A stretch of 64,000 nt of DNA from Myrica gale (Eukaryota > Streptophyta > Magnoliopsida > Fagales > Myricaceae), in assembly GCA_963930655.1 (NCBI GenBank), contig OZ005617.1:16024068-16088067 (forward strand). Reading direction: 5' to 3'. Within the stretch, counting starts at the first letter, position 1. Each line of letters begins with the position of its first letter. The position numbers and the translations under genes are program-made. This document shows positions 10,859 to 21,909 of the stretch, piece after piece. Below the pieces are notes generated by a model. The model did no database searches. It was not told the DNA's origin and saw only the letters and a list, made by a program, of their open reading frames with translations.

Positions 10859-11760
10859 ATGAAAGGAATTGTTGCAATTATGATCATGGTGCTCATCACC
10901 ATTCTTCATGAAGTTATAATCGCGGAGGCCGAGAACACTGCCTTTGGTGTTCTCTCTCCACAGCTTCTCCCGTCTTATGATTTATCTCCTATTCCAGCTG
11001 TCTCTCTACATTATGATGCTACGTCAACTATTGCTGCAAAAACAATAGATGAAATGTGTATCGAGGAGTGCGAACGGAAGTTAGAAGGGATGGACCCCGA
11101 TGATCCACTTTATAAGATGTGGTTCGATAATTGTGTCAAAGACTGTATAGAAAGGGAGACACCTTCATCTTCACCAGTAAGGGAGACACCTTCATCTTCA
11201 CCAGTAACGAAGGTAATATAATCTCCAAATAACAATATGAGAATGCTCACTATCGACTACTTTTATGATCTCTAATATTCATTCCCTGAGACTTAAAACC
11301 GCAGTTTATTTCTACCGTAGGATGAATTAATTTTCATATTAAACAAGGTATTATTAGATACTACGTCGAATCAATGGAGAACCTACCTCTTTTTCCATCG
11401 GATCGCGGAGGCGGTGCAAGTGAACCAGGGCCTTCGAAGCGACTGGGTTCGAATCCGACAAGTTATTACAGCGCCGAGCCATTCTATCCATCATTTGCTC
11501 TCTTTAGTTATATATAGAACCTGTGCATGCCCTTTAGAATATTGTGTTTCGTATCTTGATTTCACTGTTGAGATATTTATGCATGCAATAATTTGGATGG
11601 TTGAAGATCATCAACAAATGCTCAAAATAGTCTCTAATTAATCCCATGCAATGTCTTTTATTTTCTTCTTTTTTGTGTGTGATAGCTATGGACTAAGATG
11701 AAGTCTGTGTGGAAACTTGCGAGACCTAAGGGAGGAAGAATGGGAAAGTTGATGCAGTAG
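10859..11760 (+). CDS. Small secreted cysteine peptide precursor, two exons
   Basis: I do not recognise a named family. Exon 1 (10,859-11,212) encodes 118 residues: a hydrophobic signal peptide (about 1-24, ending AEAEN), a Ser/Pro spacer (IPAVSLHYD), and the motif CIEEC-x20-CVKDC (C-x3-C...C-x3-C) in an acidic helix-prone segment. After this the nonapeptide RETPSSSPV occurs twice. A donor (AAG|GTAATA) at 11,213 and a pyrimidine-rich acceptor ending at 11,685 allow exon 2 (11,686-11,760), in frame. It adds a basic tail (WTKMKSVWKLARPKGGRMG) and a stop, giving 142 residues. Without splicing the protein ends at residue 120. The paired C-x3-C motifs resemble alpha-hairpinin peptides, but the loop is longer. 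Role in defence or signalling is inference only. Confidence 0.65.
11153..11206 (+). repeat. 27-bp exact tandem duplication within the peptide gene
   Basis: Two adjacent copies of a 27-bp unit (11,153-11,179 and 11,180-11,206), starting AGGGAGACACCTTC, encode RETPSSSPV twice. It is in frame and recent, because the copies are identical. Confidence 0.95.
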
Positions 11761-12703
11761 ATGAACGCTGCAAAGCAAAGAAATATATATCCATATGGAA
11801 GGTCCTAGAATCAATGGGAAGCAGGGCGTTCGTACTTCCTACTGGTCTCTCATTGTATTCACTCTCTCTCTTTTTTTCATAATAAATTAAGGTGTGATAT
11901 ACTTAAGAAAGAAAGAAATGCCTGAAATACTTATGTAAAATACGCTATAAGCGTGGAGTAGTGATGTTTATCAATTGTCCTGCTTTATTCTAATGATCCT
12001 GCTTATTTTTCACTCTTTTTAGGCCAAATCATTGATGACTATAAGTAGTATGTAAAACTCGTTAATTAGCATCATGCATGGCGCATTGAGTAAATGCATA
12101 TCCATTTGCTTTCTGCCAATATATTAATACATGCACACTCATGAACAAATGAATATCATGAATTAATATCTTTGCATCCTCATGAGTTAGCTTAGATTAC
12201 ATGATAATTGGGGGTAAATCATAACTAATTAAGTATTGAAAATACTATTTCATACTAATTAAGTCTTGAAAGTAAGCAATGCACCAAATATAGATGTGGA
12301 TCTAGACTTAATACAAAGTATCCAAGGAAATTGAAGCCAAAACGAAATGCAACGTCCAAAAGAAATCGGATCTAACCGATCGAATAGAATCTGAATCTGT
12401 GCTTAAATGTTTGGATTTTGAGACTTCAAAATGTCACGCTGAAACGAGTTTGCGATATCATGAAGAGGACAGAAGAAGGAGCGGGAGAGAGATGAATCGG
12501 GAGAAGGAAGTCTTCGATCGAGAGAGTGATGGCATGTACCAACCTTCCGTGTGTGAGTGAGAGAGAGTTAGGTGTTAGGGGATGTGATTGGGAAATCTTT
12601 GAAAATGTATTCATTAGTTTTCCAGGGGAAGCTGCTTTATGGTTTGTTTGTTTGTTTGCTTTAGGGTCGGTTTGATTTGGCCGTTATTGTTCCTTCAAGA
12701 TAA
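11761..12703. other. 3' flank of the peptide gene; no gene seen
   Basis: No gene is visible. The stretch 12,186-12,290 (TTAGATTACATGATAATTGG to AGCAATGCACCAAA) matches 22,560-22,640 and marks the right part of the duplicated block. The minus-strand frame at 12,426-12,614 is low-complexity and not supported. Confidence 0.5.
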
Positions 12704-12712
12704 AAAATATAA

Positions 12713-13111
12713 GGGAAAAATATATTTTTCACCCACAAACTACTAGGATAGTGACACATTGCACCCAAAACTATTAATCTTTAATACATTGCACCCTTAA
12801 ACTATTAATGTTAGACACTTTGCACCATAAATTGTCCGCTTTAAAACATTACACCATTCATTTACTAATATTAAATATTTGCACCCTCTATTTGACAATA
12901 ATACCCTTGAGAAATTAATTATTTGACAACAATATCTTCAATATATGCAAAATGGATAAAAGACATTATCGTCATTTTAGTCCAAAAATTTGACAAAGGG
13001 TGCAAAGTGTCAAAAATTAGTAGTTAGAGGGTGAAATGTGTCAAAACTGTTAGTTTAGGGTGCAAAGTGCAAAAACTATAGTAGTTCGTGGGTGAAAAAT
13101 GTATTTTCCTC
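12713..13111. mobile_element. Palindromic Mutator-like MITE (399 bp)
   Basis: The ends are inverted: GGGAAAAATATATTTTTCAC and GTGAAAAATGTATTTTCCTC. Internal motifs TTGCACCC/GGGTGCAAA are mirrored. It is flanked by the exact 9-bp direct repeat AAAATATAA (12,704-12,712 and 13,112-13,120). Confidence 0.88.
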
Positions 13112-13120
13112 AAAATATAA

Positions 13121-14100
13121 ATTACATATAAATAAAAGGTAATATTTTTAAGTAAAAATATTAAAACACCATTCCATTAATCTTTTGTTTTTTGTTTGGA
13201 GGGGCATTTTAAGAATTTACATCACTTTCATTATAACTTAACAGCGAAATCAAACAAAAGTCAAAATTAAACTTCAATATGAAGAAAATGTGGACCACAG
13301 ATCCCATATAAGTATTTAATTGAAGAATTTTTTGAATTTGAAGTATGCTTATGATTGTTTTATATTGTCTACCGTTAGGTTTTGATGGATGGAATTTTAT
13401 TTATTGTGGAGCGTAATTATTTAATCCATAACACATATTAAATTTTTTATGTAAATACGTAAATCATTAAGCAAACACTGAAAAAGAATTTTTTTTCCTA
13501 TAAATATTTAATGAAGAAAATTTTAAGTCAATAATAATTTTACAAGCAAAACAAATTAAAAGTGGACTGAATCTAAATTCGGTTGACCATATTTTACAGG
13601 ACTCTCCAAACAAAAAATAAGGAATGGATTAATTTATGTACCAGTACTTTTTAACATTAACTCCCTTACCATGATTCTGTGTGCTCTTGAGTTATTGATT
13701 AGTTGGGTGTAAATCGATTTTTCATTAAACTTAGAAATAATCATTATGACTGAACATAATATTGGCAGACATTCAGTTCTGTCATCAAGCACACCCTTAT
13801 TATATAATACTCAAGACCCGAACCAAAAGTTTGTGTGACGACGTATTCCCGGCCTACATTAACGAATCAACACATCCTACGTCTATTTAGAAAAAGAAAA
13901 CACATCCTACATCTAATAATATTTTTATTTAATAGCGCAATAGAAAGAAATTAAACCGCAGCTTTACATTATTGATTGGTCACACTCTTATCACAACTAA
14001 CAATTGATTGATCTTTGGGCTCGACCATATAAGTTTATGATCGATTATCTAAATTTTAAAATTAGAATACATGTACTTTTCCATTACTTAACTCCATAAT
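13121..14100. other. Intergenic, degenerate copy of the peptide-gene 5' flank
   Basis: No gene is visible. 13,800-14,160 retains scattered similarity to the upstream region of the intact peptide gene (for example CCTACATTAACGAATCA and ATTAGGACTCCGAACAAGA). The earlier part is AT-rich and I see nothing in it. Confidence 0.5.
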
Positions 14101-14173
14101 ACAAGCTTTAGATACTACAAAAGGTCGTTTAATATTAGGACTCCGAACAAGAAGAAAAGTTCAAAGAAGCCAC

Positions 14174-14231
14174 TATAACAAAAATTAGCTATAATGACGA
14201 AATTTTTAGCCGCAAATCAAATTCGTTGACA
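14174..14231. mobile_element. Short MITE-like insertion
   Basis: CACTATAACAAAAATTAGC followed by ATGACGAAATTTTTAGCCGC interrupts the leader of the third peptide-gene copy, relative to the intact copy. It resembles termini that carry GTGACGAAA motifs near 56.3 kb. Its ends are uncertain. Confidence 0.4.
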
Positions 14232-14254
14232 GGGATCTGCGCATAAAAAGGGTT

Positions 14255-14516
14255 ATGAAAGGGACGTATTGCATTAATAACGATTATGGTCTTGATCAAC
14301 CTGCTTCAAGTTATGGTGCGAGCCGACAACCCTCCGTTAATTTGTTACTCTCTCTCCACAGCAGCTTCGATTCCGGCCGTCTCTCAAAATGATGATGCTA
14401 GTTTTAATAAGATTGTGTCCACGACTGTATGGAGAGGACGAAATCCTCAATCTTCACGTAAAAAGATAATTAATTCTCACTATCCTTTAATTACATTCTC
14501 TATATTCGTTTCATGA
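14255..14516 (+). pseudogene. Secreted peptide gene, decayed copy
   Basis: The leader CGCATAAAAAGGGTTATGAAAG aligns with the start of the intact gene. The first ATG (14,255) runs into a stop after eight codons because of a frame change. A later ATG (14,286) recovers a signal-like VLINLLQVMV segment and IPAVSQNDDA, matching IPAVSLHYDA. Both C-x3-C motifs are absent, and the rest to 14,516 is unrelated in frame. The 3' flank (AGACCTAAAATTGTGGTGTG) matches 19,850-19,920. It is unlikely to make a working peptide. Confidence 0.7.
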
Positions 14517-14761
14517 GACCTAAAATTGTGGTGTGTTTCTATTGGAGCTGGGGTAAATTTCTTTTCACGTTAAACAAGCTACTATTAGATCCTATGATGA
14601 AAGAAATATAAAAACTAAGTACAAATTTATAGTAACTTTAGAAGAAAAATTGTTATAATTAAGAGAGAAGAGAAATAGCAACCTTAAGAGACAAGAGATT
14701 TATGTAGTTTGTAATTAACCTACATCATTGTAAAAGCCCTATGCGACTGTATTTTGTATTA

Positions 14762-15157
14762 GGGATAAATACACTTTGCACCCTCTAATTTTGGAGGTCT
14801 TCACACTTTGCATCCCGATTTATTATTTTTGTCACATTGCACCTACCAACTATTAATTTCAAACACTTTACATTGTTAAAATTTTCCGTCAATTTGAAAC
14901 GGCAGATTAATTTTTGGTCCCGAAAATTATAATTTCACCCTTATAAAATGGTCACGGCCAAAAACAATATAAGGACAAAATTGTCATTTCACACGTCAAA
15001 AAATCATTTTATGACTAACTTAACCAAAAAATTTAAGGGAGGGTGCAAAGTGTCAAAAATTAATAGTTGGTGGGTGCAATGTGACAAAAATAATAGATTG
15101 AGGTGCAAAGTACTGTCAAGACCTCCATAGTTGTAGGGTGCAAAATGTATTTAATCC
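14762..15157. mobile_element. Palindromic Mutator-like MITE (396 bp)
   Basis: It belongs to the same type as 12,713-13,111: inverted ends (GGGATAAATACACTTTGCAC and GTGCAAAATGTATTTAATCC) and mirrored TTGCACC motifs. It is flanked by the exact 9-bp repeat TTTGTATTA (14,753-14,761 and 15,158-15,166). Confidence 0.88.
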
Positions 15158-15296
15158 TTTGTATTATGAGTGTATAGAGATTATAAGTTAAATGTCTCTA
15201 TTTATAAAGAGTATACATAGATATTCCTACATTTAAACTTAAAAACTTTGAGATTTTAACAATATCTCATATTAAAACTAAATCCACAGGCGGAAC

Positions 15297-16202
15297 CAGC
15301 CAGGGGCAGTGGGGGGCCACCGCCCCGGTTGGTTCCTCCATACATAAATTTTTTCTATGGGTTTTTCCTGACCAACCCTAGCCCACCCCCTTGCAATTTT
15401 TTTTCCCTATCTATGGGTGTACAAGACACAAAAAGATGGAAAAGAAATGAAGAGGGAAATTTGCTGAAACTTAGAAGCTTCCTGTCTAGGGACAGGTCAT
15501 GTTTCTTGTCTTGGGTTCCTAGAAATAGAAATATTTTTTTCTCATTCTATAGCTCAATGGGTTGTAGCCAGTGTTAGTGCATGTGGGGCTTAACTTTATT
15601 TGATTATAGTTTTAGTTAATGTTGTCAAGGAAAAAAAAAAGTTTGTTTTGAAGATGAGTCGGTAATAAATGTGGATAGAGTGATTTTGGTTAATGATTTA
15701 TGAAATTTGTGAATAATTAGTGCTTGAATAATAATTGTGAATTTGTTAATTTTTAGATTGAATTAGTTGATGATTTTTGTTTTGTTTGGAGAATGTATAA
15801 GTTTCTGATAAAAAAATTTCAGCTAGTGTGCAACCGTCTAATACTCCTAACGTGTTTATTATTTCTATTTTGTGTAACCTTAATTACTAATTTCAATTAT
15901 TAATGTGGTGAATTTGAAACAATTTATCTCATTCAAATTTCACATTGAATTTTTGATAAAACTATTGAGAACGAAGTCATTTTGTAACATTTTCAAAAGA
16001 TACAGACTTGTAGAATCCAATTGTCACCTCTCAATCTCAGCGTATATACGGTACGTGTATTTCAAGAAATCTAATGCTTTTAATCCTAAATTTTTGATAT
16101 TTTAACTCTAAGACACTTTTTGCACTACTTAGAAAAACAAATTTTTTTATCATTTCGTCTTAGAAGCTGCCCCCATAAAGTTAGGTCCTGGTTCCACCAC
16201 TG
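15297..16202. mobile_element. hAT-like non-autonomous element (about 0.9 kb)
   Basis: The left end CAGGCGGAACCAG and the right end CTGGTTCCACCACTG are near-inverted, with GGGGCAG/CTGCCCCC just inside. The direct repeat ACTAAATCCA flanks it (15,287-15,296 and 16,207-16,216, the second offset by four bases). It has no transposase. The interior is AT-rich with no clear ORF. Confidence 0.6.
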
Positions 16203-16216
16203 AGCGACTAAATCCA

Positions 16217-17950
16217 GGTAGTAATTTGTCAATTCTAACTAGAAATCTATGCAGTTTTTTAAATCTCATAAAAATCTAGGTAAATAATTTTTAAAATTTT
16301 CTTATAGTTTCAACAACTTAAAGGAAAGATACCACTTTACACCCACAATCAATATAAAGAATGTCACTTTAAAATCTAAACTACAAGTTCATCACGTTGG
16401 ACGCACGAATTATTAGAATACCGATTAGTGTCAATGATCGCGTGACACTCATATATAACACCCTGAAAGCTTTTGCAATTGCATTCCTCTCGAAGAAGAT
16501 GATCTACGTTGATCGATCCCCCATTGGATCTCGTCGACCCTACTACGGACAGAGTTTACGACCTTGTGGCAGCTTTTTGACTGTTCACGGTCGAGTCATC
16601 AGCTTTGTATGCAAGAGGGTCTAGCTTAGAGTGGCCAGCAATGGCATTCTTCGATGGGTCGTGCACTCGTGACCCTCTGATTTGTTTGCAGGTGATGAGG
16701 TTCTTGATCAGGTCCCTGAAGATGGTGGTTTATTCTGCTGCTTCGCTTGCGTTTAGATTGTAGTGTTTTTTCTTCTTTTTTTCAGGGCTAATATTGATCA
16801 TTTTTGTCACTGAATTTTGATAACTTTTAAAAATTCGTCAATGAATATTTGCGTTTATCACACATAATCTTTAGGATTTATGATTTTGTTAAAATGGTCA
16901 TTTCGTCCACTTCCGTTAGCGAATTGGGAGGGATAAGAGGCATGGGAGGGATGGAAGGCATGATGGGAGTGTGCTCGGCATATTAAGAAGTATGTGAAGC
17001 AGTTTGATACTTTTGTTCTATCGGGACGGTTAAAGGGGGAAAATAACTGATTTATTGCCTGGTTGTTTTTTGATGATTCGTCTATCATGATTCATGGGTA
17101 TATGATTCACAGCGTTAACTTGATGAAATATTTGTCGCTTTTGTTTTTGTGATGTCCTTGTAGAGCTGGTTTTCAAACAACATTTAAATTGCATAAGTTA
17201 AATATCCAAGGCTTTAGCATATTACTTTGGGTCAAAGTTGTTGTTGCTTGATGTCACAAACGAGCTCGTTTCTGCATTGCACTTGATATCTTCTTTGGCA
17301 CACCGTTGTTGGTATACTGATCTTGGAGTGGAATTTTAAGCAATTAGATCTAATGAAGTTTTTACCTTGCTTGTTGGCTTATTTTTGTAGTCTGCTTGGT
17401 TCCTTTTCAATCCTTCCTCCAAGGGGAGAAACTACAGGTATGAAAAAGAATTCAAGCTCTTAATCTATCTCTAATTGATGCATTTTTGTTCGAAGGATAA
17501 GAAAGCTCTCTTTCTAGTGAATCCGTTTTAATTTGTAGTGGTTGTCTCAATTTGTTATAGTTATATTAACTAATATGTTATTTCCAATCCAACTTGCTGG
17601 GATATATGGCTTCGTTGAGTTTAGTCACTTTTGACTATTTTTCACAATTCAACATTGGTAACATGTCAGGTTTCTCATTTAAACCAGTGCATTCATTTAT
17701 CTGCAGGGCTACTGAAGGGCACTTCAGAGGAATGCATCTGCTATGTCTGATATCAGTAGCGTCACTTCTCAATGTGCTCCCCAAAGTCCAGGTTATACAT
17801 CATCACCATTTCTTGCTATATATTTATCTTTAGATGCTTGAATTGTTAGTTCATACAGCAACTTGACTTTAACTGGACGTCTTTCATGTTCATTAGCATG
17901 CTTTGGTTTATTTAGTTGTTGTCATGATATCCAAAAAGCAGCATCATAGG
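16217..17950 (+). other. Possible captured gene fragments upstream of a CACTA end
   Basis: 16,240-16,390 matches 20,835-20,955 (AACAACTTAAAGGAAAGATA) as part of the duplicated block. After 16,390 the two diverge. Two exon-like pieces follow. The first, 17,391-17,437, encodes SAWFLFNPSSKGRNY between good splice signals. The second, 17,707-17,791, continues it in phase as RATEGHFRGMHLLCLISVAS. I do not recognise the protein. Because a CACTA 3' end follows at 17,970-18,302, this may be transduplicated gene sequence like that in the Pack-CACTA at 56.5 kb. No left terminus was found. Confidence 0.4.
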
Positions 17951-17969
17951 ATGTTTTTTTGACCCTGCT

Positions 17970-18302
17970 AACCTATAGCGGCGGTCATTGACCGCGGCTA
18001 TAGGTTGAACCTGACCGCTGCTATAGGTCTATAGCAGCGGTCATAGTAAGTATGTAGCGGCGGTCATTGACCGCCGCTACAGACCTTCAGCGCAACTGCG
18101 CTCGGGTTTATAGCGGCGGTTTCAACCGCTGCTATGTGACCGCCGTTATAGACTCGAGGTCTTCACCAGCGGTCACGGAAACCGTCGCTATAGACCTATA
18201 CCGACGGAGCTATAGCGGCGGCCGCTGCTATAACGGTTAGCAGCGGTTTTTTGACCTATAGCAGCGGTTTACGACCGCTACTATAGGTCATTTTTTTGTA
18301 GT
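17970..18302. mobile_element. CACTA 3' end (AGCGGCGGTC family)
   Basis: There are about a dozen copies of TAGCGGCGGTC/GACCGCTGCTA in both orientations, ending in TTTTTTTGTAGTG. It aligns along its length with the 3' end of the Pack-CACTA (59,555-59,883). The matching 5' end is not seen upstream. The peptide-gene block begins again immediately after it. Confidence 0.8.
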
Positions 18303-18304
18303 GA

Positions 18305-18874
18305 TATAATCCTAACCAATAGTTATTGCTCCAACCGGCCTTTATTTAGTTGATGAGCTGCTATATTTTGCCAAAGCTATCGTTTTTAGTTGGCTCCTAA
18401 TTGTCAAGGGCTAGCTAATGGTGAATAAAAGTCTTCAAATTAATTTCCTTTTTGAAAAACATAAATTTTAAATTGAAAGAATATATATATATAAGCATCT
18501 CCTTTTCTGGTTCTGGAGATAATTAAGTCGTAACTTTATGCAATGTATTCCCCTACATTAACCAAGGAACAGAAGATCCTACATCCAATAATATCTCAAC
18601 AACTAAAATGGTGCATGCAATAGAAAGAAAATGTATTATTGGTGCTTATAAGCTCTTCGTGATTAATTGGTGCTTATAATCATGTGAGTCGATCTTTTAT
18701 CAGTTTAACCAATACCCAAAAGATAGTTTTTTTTACAAGAATCTTTGAGGCTCGATCCACCATGACTTTTGAAAAGTTAACTCAGGTTCAAATTAGTATA
18801 AAAAGTGGTTTAACATTAGAACTCCGAACAAGAAATAAAGTTTCACGGATATAGCAGGTGGCCTACGCATAAAA
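18305..18874. repeat. 5' flank of the second peptide-gene copy
   Basis: Similar to 10,267-10,858 throughout, including TATAAAAAGTGG near 18,800. No gene is visible in this part. Confidence 0.75.
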
Positions 18875-19156
18875 ATGATCATGGTGCTCATCACCCTTCT
18901 TCATGAAGTTATCGTGGAAGCCGAGAACCCTGCCTTTGGTGTTCTCTCTCCACAGCTTCTCTCGTCTTATGATTCCTCTCCGATTCCTGCTGTCTCTCTA
19001 CATTATGATGATACTATTGTTGCAAAAACAATAGAAAAAGTATGCATTGCGGAGTGCGAAAGGAAGTTAGAAATACATTTATTGCGTTTGGATGTTGTTT
19101 TCAAAAACTATTTTTTGTTATCCGCGGTGATGTTGTGGGCGCCTGAAATGCTATGA
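18875..19156 (+). pseudogene. Secreted peptide gene, truncated second copy
   Basis: MIMVLITLLHEVIVEAENPA aligns with the intact gene from its ninth codon; 24 bp of the start are missing. The spacer IPAVSLHYDD and the first motif CIAEC are kept. After RKLE the sequence is replaced by about 310 bp of unrelated DNA (about 19,073-19,383), so the second C-x3-C, the repeats and the exon 2 donor context are lost or displaced. The open frame continues to 19,156 with an unrelated hydrophobic tail. Homology resumes at about 19,385 (ACTAACAAAGGTAATATATA). It could still make a secreted peptide with two cysteines, but it is probably a pseudogene. Confidence 0.7.
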
Positions 19157-19779
19157 CCGCTGACACCTTGCTGCGTTTGTCCGACTCAGTTTGGTATATT
19201 GGGAACTATGCACAGTGTCTTTTTTGAATCCAACTATGTGCCAGTAGAAAAGTATGTGCATATTTTTACTGATAGCGTCAATGGGTTTGTTGTGCTTCGA
19301 AGTCTTCAGGCGAAATTACTAATATAGCCATCTTGAATGAATGAGAATGTAATATATAATATATATTAATACACGACTAACAAAGGTAATATATAATTCT
19401 CCAAGTAATATGAGATGTTCACTATCAAATATTTTTATGATCTCTAATATTCATTCCATGATACTTAAAAATATTGCAGTTTATTTCTACGGTAGGATGA
19501 ATTAATTTTCATATTAAACAAGGCATTATTAGATACTAGGTTGAGTACAATTATTTTGTTGTTCTAGAAATTTCTCATCTTTCAGAATTAGAAACAGGAG
19601 AAACCTAAAACATCCCAATATATATTTAATTTTCTCTCACTTCTCGGTTAAAAATGCAAAGATTGCACAGAAACTGCATTGAAATAATTAGATACCCATA
19701 GTTGATAAAGGAAAAAATGTTAAGATACCCACATGTTAAAAAAAATGACAGAGGAGGGGGGCCGCCACTGCGTACCACG

Positions 19780-19970
19780 AAATCTCAATCTAGCTTTACA
19801 TCTGATGAAGTTAACATATATCTCCCAAGTAATAACAGAATTCTCACTGTAGACTTAAAATTGTGGTGTATTTTTATGAGAGCGGGGGCAAATTTCTTTT
19901 CAAGTTAAACAAGCTATTAGATGCTAGCTACCAAAGAAAGAAATATAAAAAACTTCCACCAGCGGTAGTG
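19780..19970 (+). pseudogene. 3' remnant of a fourth peptide-gene copy
   Basis: Only the 3' region is left. TAATAACAGAATTCTCACT, TTAAAATTGTGGTGTATTTT and AAACAAGCTATTAGAT match the 3' flank of the copy at 14.25 kb (14,470-14,610). No coding part is present. Confidence 0.55.
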
Positions 19971-21029
19971 GTTTAGTGATGTTGGGCTTTATTTAAGAAT
20001 TAGGGATGATGTCTGAAGATGCTTCGAACTATGACAAGTCCATTCTGTCCTAGTGGTCTTCATGCTACGTGGAATCTCGGATCTAAGTAGTGAGGATTTC
20101 CGCCTGACTCGATGATGGCTCATCCCTAATATAAAAGCTAAGTAGCAATAGTAACTTTTTGTTCTCAAATATAGCCAATTAGGGCGAAACGACCGTTACA
20201 ATCACAAGTGGGCCTGGGCTTTTTGAGCTGGACTAAAGGACCAATATAAAGACCAAACTAAAAATGAAAATGAGGTTAAGTACCGTTTATTAGAGAGCAA
20301 TTAGCACGGTCTAGTTTTGGGATCAAATTGTGACAGCGCAGACAATGGCCTTGTCTGGTGTGGCCCTTGTAATATAATTTGTCTTTTTTTGGTAAGGGTA
20401 ATTAGTAGCCCCTGTAATTACCAAAAAGAGATTGAGGGAGTACATCTAATAATAAAAGATAGTTTTGGAAGACCAGGAGGAATACAATTATGAATTTTCC
20501 TTATCAATCCTCCAAGCGAACGATTAATTATCAATAGAGCTGCTTTTTGAAACTAGTTATAAGCAACTCCATATGTAGCATTTAGAAAATCGCTGCCATC
20601 ATTTAGAAGTTAATTGTTATAAAAGGCATCTGTCGTATAGTTTGAGAAAAATAATTATAAGATAAGTGGCATGCCACATAATCGTATGTTGTACAATGCT
20701 ATTTGACATGTCATGTCATCGTTTTCGTTATAAATCTGGACAAAAATGTGATCAAAGGAGTGATTTGGTAAGCGTATCCTAAACATTGACAATGATTTGT
20801 CAATTTTAAAAACTTATGTAGTTTTGTTTAAATCTCATAAAAATTATGACAGTAATTTTAAATTTTTCTTATAGTTGCAACAACTTAAAGGAAAGATATA
20901 TACCACTTTACACTCTAAATCAATATAAAAAACTGTCACTTTAAAATCTAAAATGGACATTGTATTTTTTTTTTTTAAATCCCTGTGTGCGCAAGCTACC
21001 CCTATTATGGGGTGAAGCCCATACTACAA
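19971..21029. other. Intergenic; nothing recognised
   Basis: There is no gene or clear element. 20,835-20,955 matches 16,240-16,390, part of the same tandem duplication. A T-run occurs at 20,967. Confidence 0.5.
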
Positions 21030-21325
21030 AAAAAAATGTCTTTAACGGCGGACACTAAAAATGTCGCTAAAGGGTGTCTTTAGCGGTGTTTGTCCACAAA
21101 TAGCGCTACAAACCACCTATAGCGGTGGTCAGCTAACCGCCCCTAAAGACCCCCTTTAGCGGCATTTTTCAAAAAACGTCGTTAAATGCCTAATTTTTAG
21201 AAGCGTTTTTTAAAAAAAAAAACGTTGCTACATTAGGTATCTACAGCGCGGTCACTGTGACCGCCGCTGTAGCTTACACCTTTAGTAGCATTTTTAAAAA
21301 ACAACTTTGCTAAAGGTGTAGTTTT
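21030..21325. mobile_element. CACTA 5' end fragment (AGCGGCGGTC family)
   Basis: It begins ACTACAAAAAAAAATGTC and carries mirrored TTTAGCGGC, GACCGCCGC and CGCTAAAGG motifs, like the 5' ends at 56,478 and (reversed) 49,600. It stops near 21,325 without a partner end, so only one terminus is left. Confidence 0.7.
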
Positions 21326-21901
21326 AGTTTTTCTTTTTACTCCTATTTTCTATTTTAAATTTTAGTTTTTAAAATTTTTTGTGTTATTTAATGTATATAT
21401 CCGAGGGATAGATATCAATCTAGTCACTATAGTTTACCATTTTATTTGATTAGTCCATGTACTTTAAAATCTATCAAATTAGTCTTTGAGATTTAAAATA
21501 CATGAAGACTTTAGTCTCCGTCCGACCCTTCAAATTTAATGAATTTTAAAGTAAAAAAAATAATAAACCACATTTACGAATTTTAGATTTATTCTTATAT
21601 TTGAAGGGGGGCATGGATAGATTAAATTGAAAAGATATGTGGCGCAATTAGAGAAATTGTAATTGCAGGGTATTTTTTAATTTTTACCCTTAAATAGGGA
21701 ACTTTTTTAGCAGGCCTTTTAATCTTGTTTTGGGCTCAAAATCTGGAGACAACCCTCTAATTTGGGTACTCGCCTTCCCCAATCTAACGCTTGGGCAGCT
21801 ACTTATCAGGCCCAAGAAAACGCATCAAAAGCAAAACTTAATTAATAGAAAAAGAAAAAGGAGTGAAGTAGTGCAATCCATGGAAAGACAAAAGAGTATT
21901 T
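21326..21901. other. Intergenic; nothing recognised
   Basis: AT-rich sequence. A plus-strand frame (21,730-21,912) has no support. 21,400-21,540 has imperfect mirrored phrases such as TAGTCACTATAGTTTACC, possibly an old MITE. Confidence 0.4.
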
Positions 21902-21909
21902 CCTTTTGG

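Noticed and set aside
11400-11480. Possible tRNA or SINE (perfect B box GGTTCGAATCC)
   Set aside because: No matching A box at the right distance, no tail and no flanking repeat.
17980-18300. CRISPR-like or satellite reading of the TAGCGGCGGT repeats
   Set aside because: Spacing is irregular, motifs occur in both orientations, and they end in CACTA termini. They are transposon subterminal repeats.
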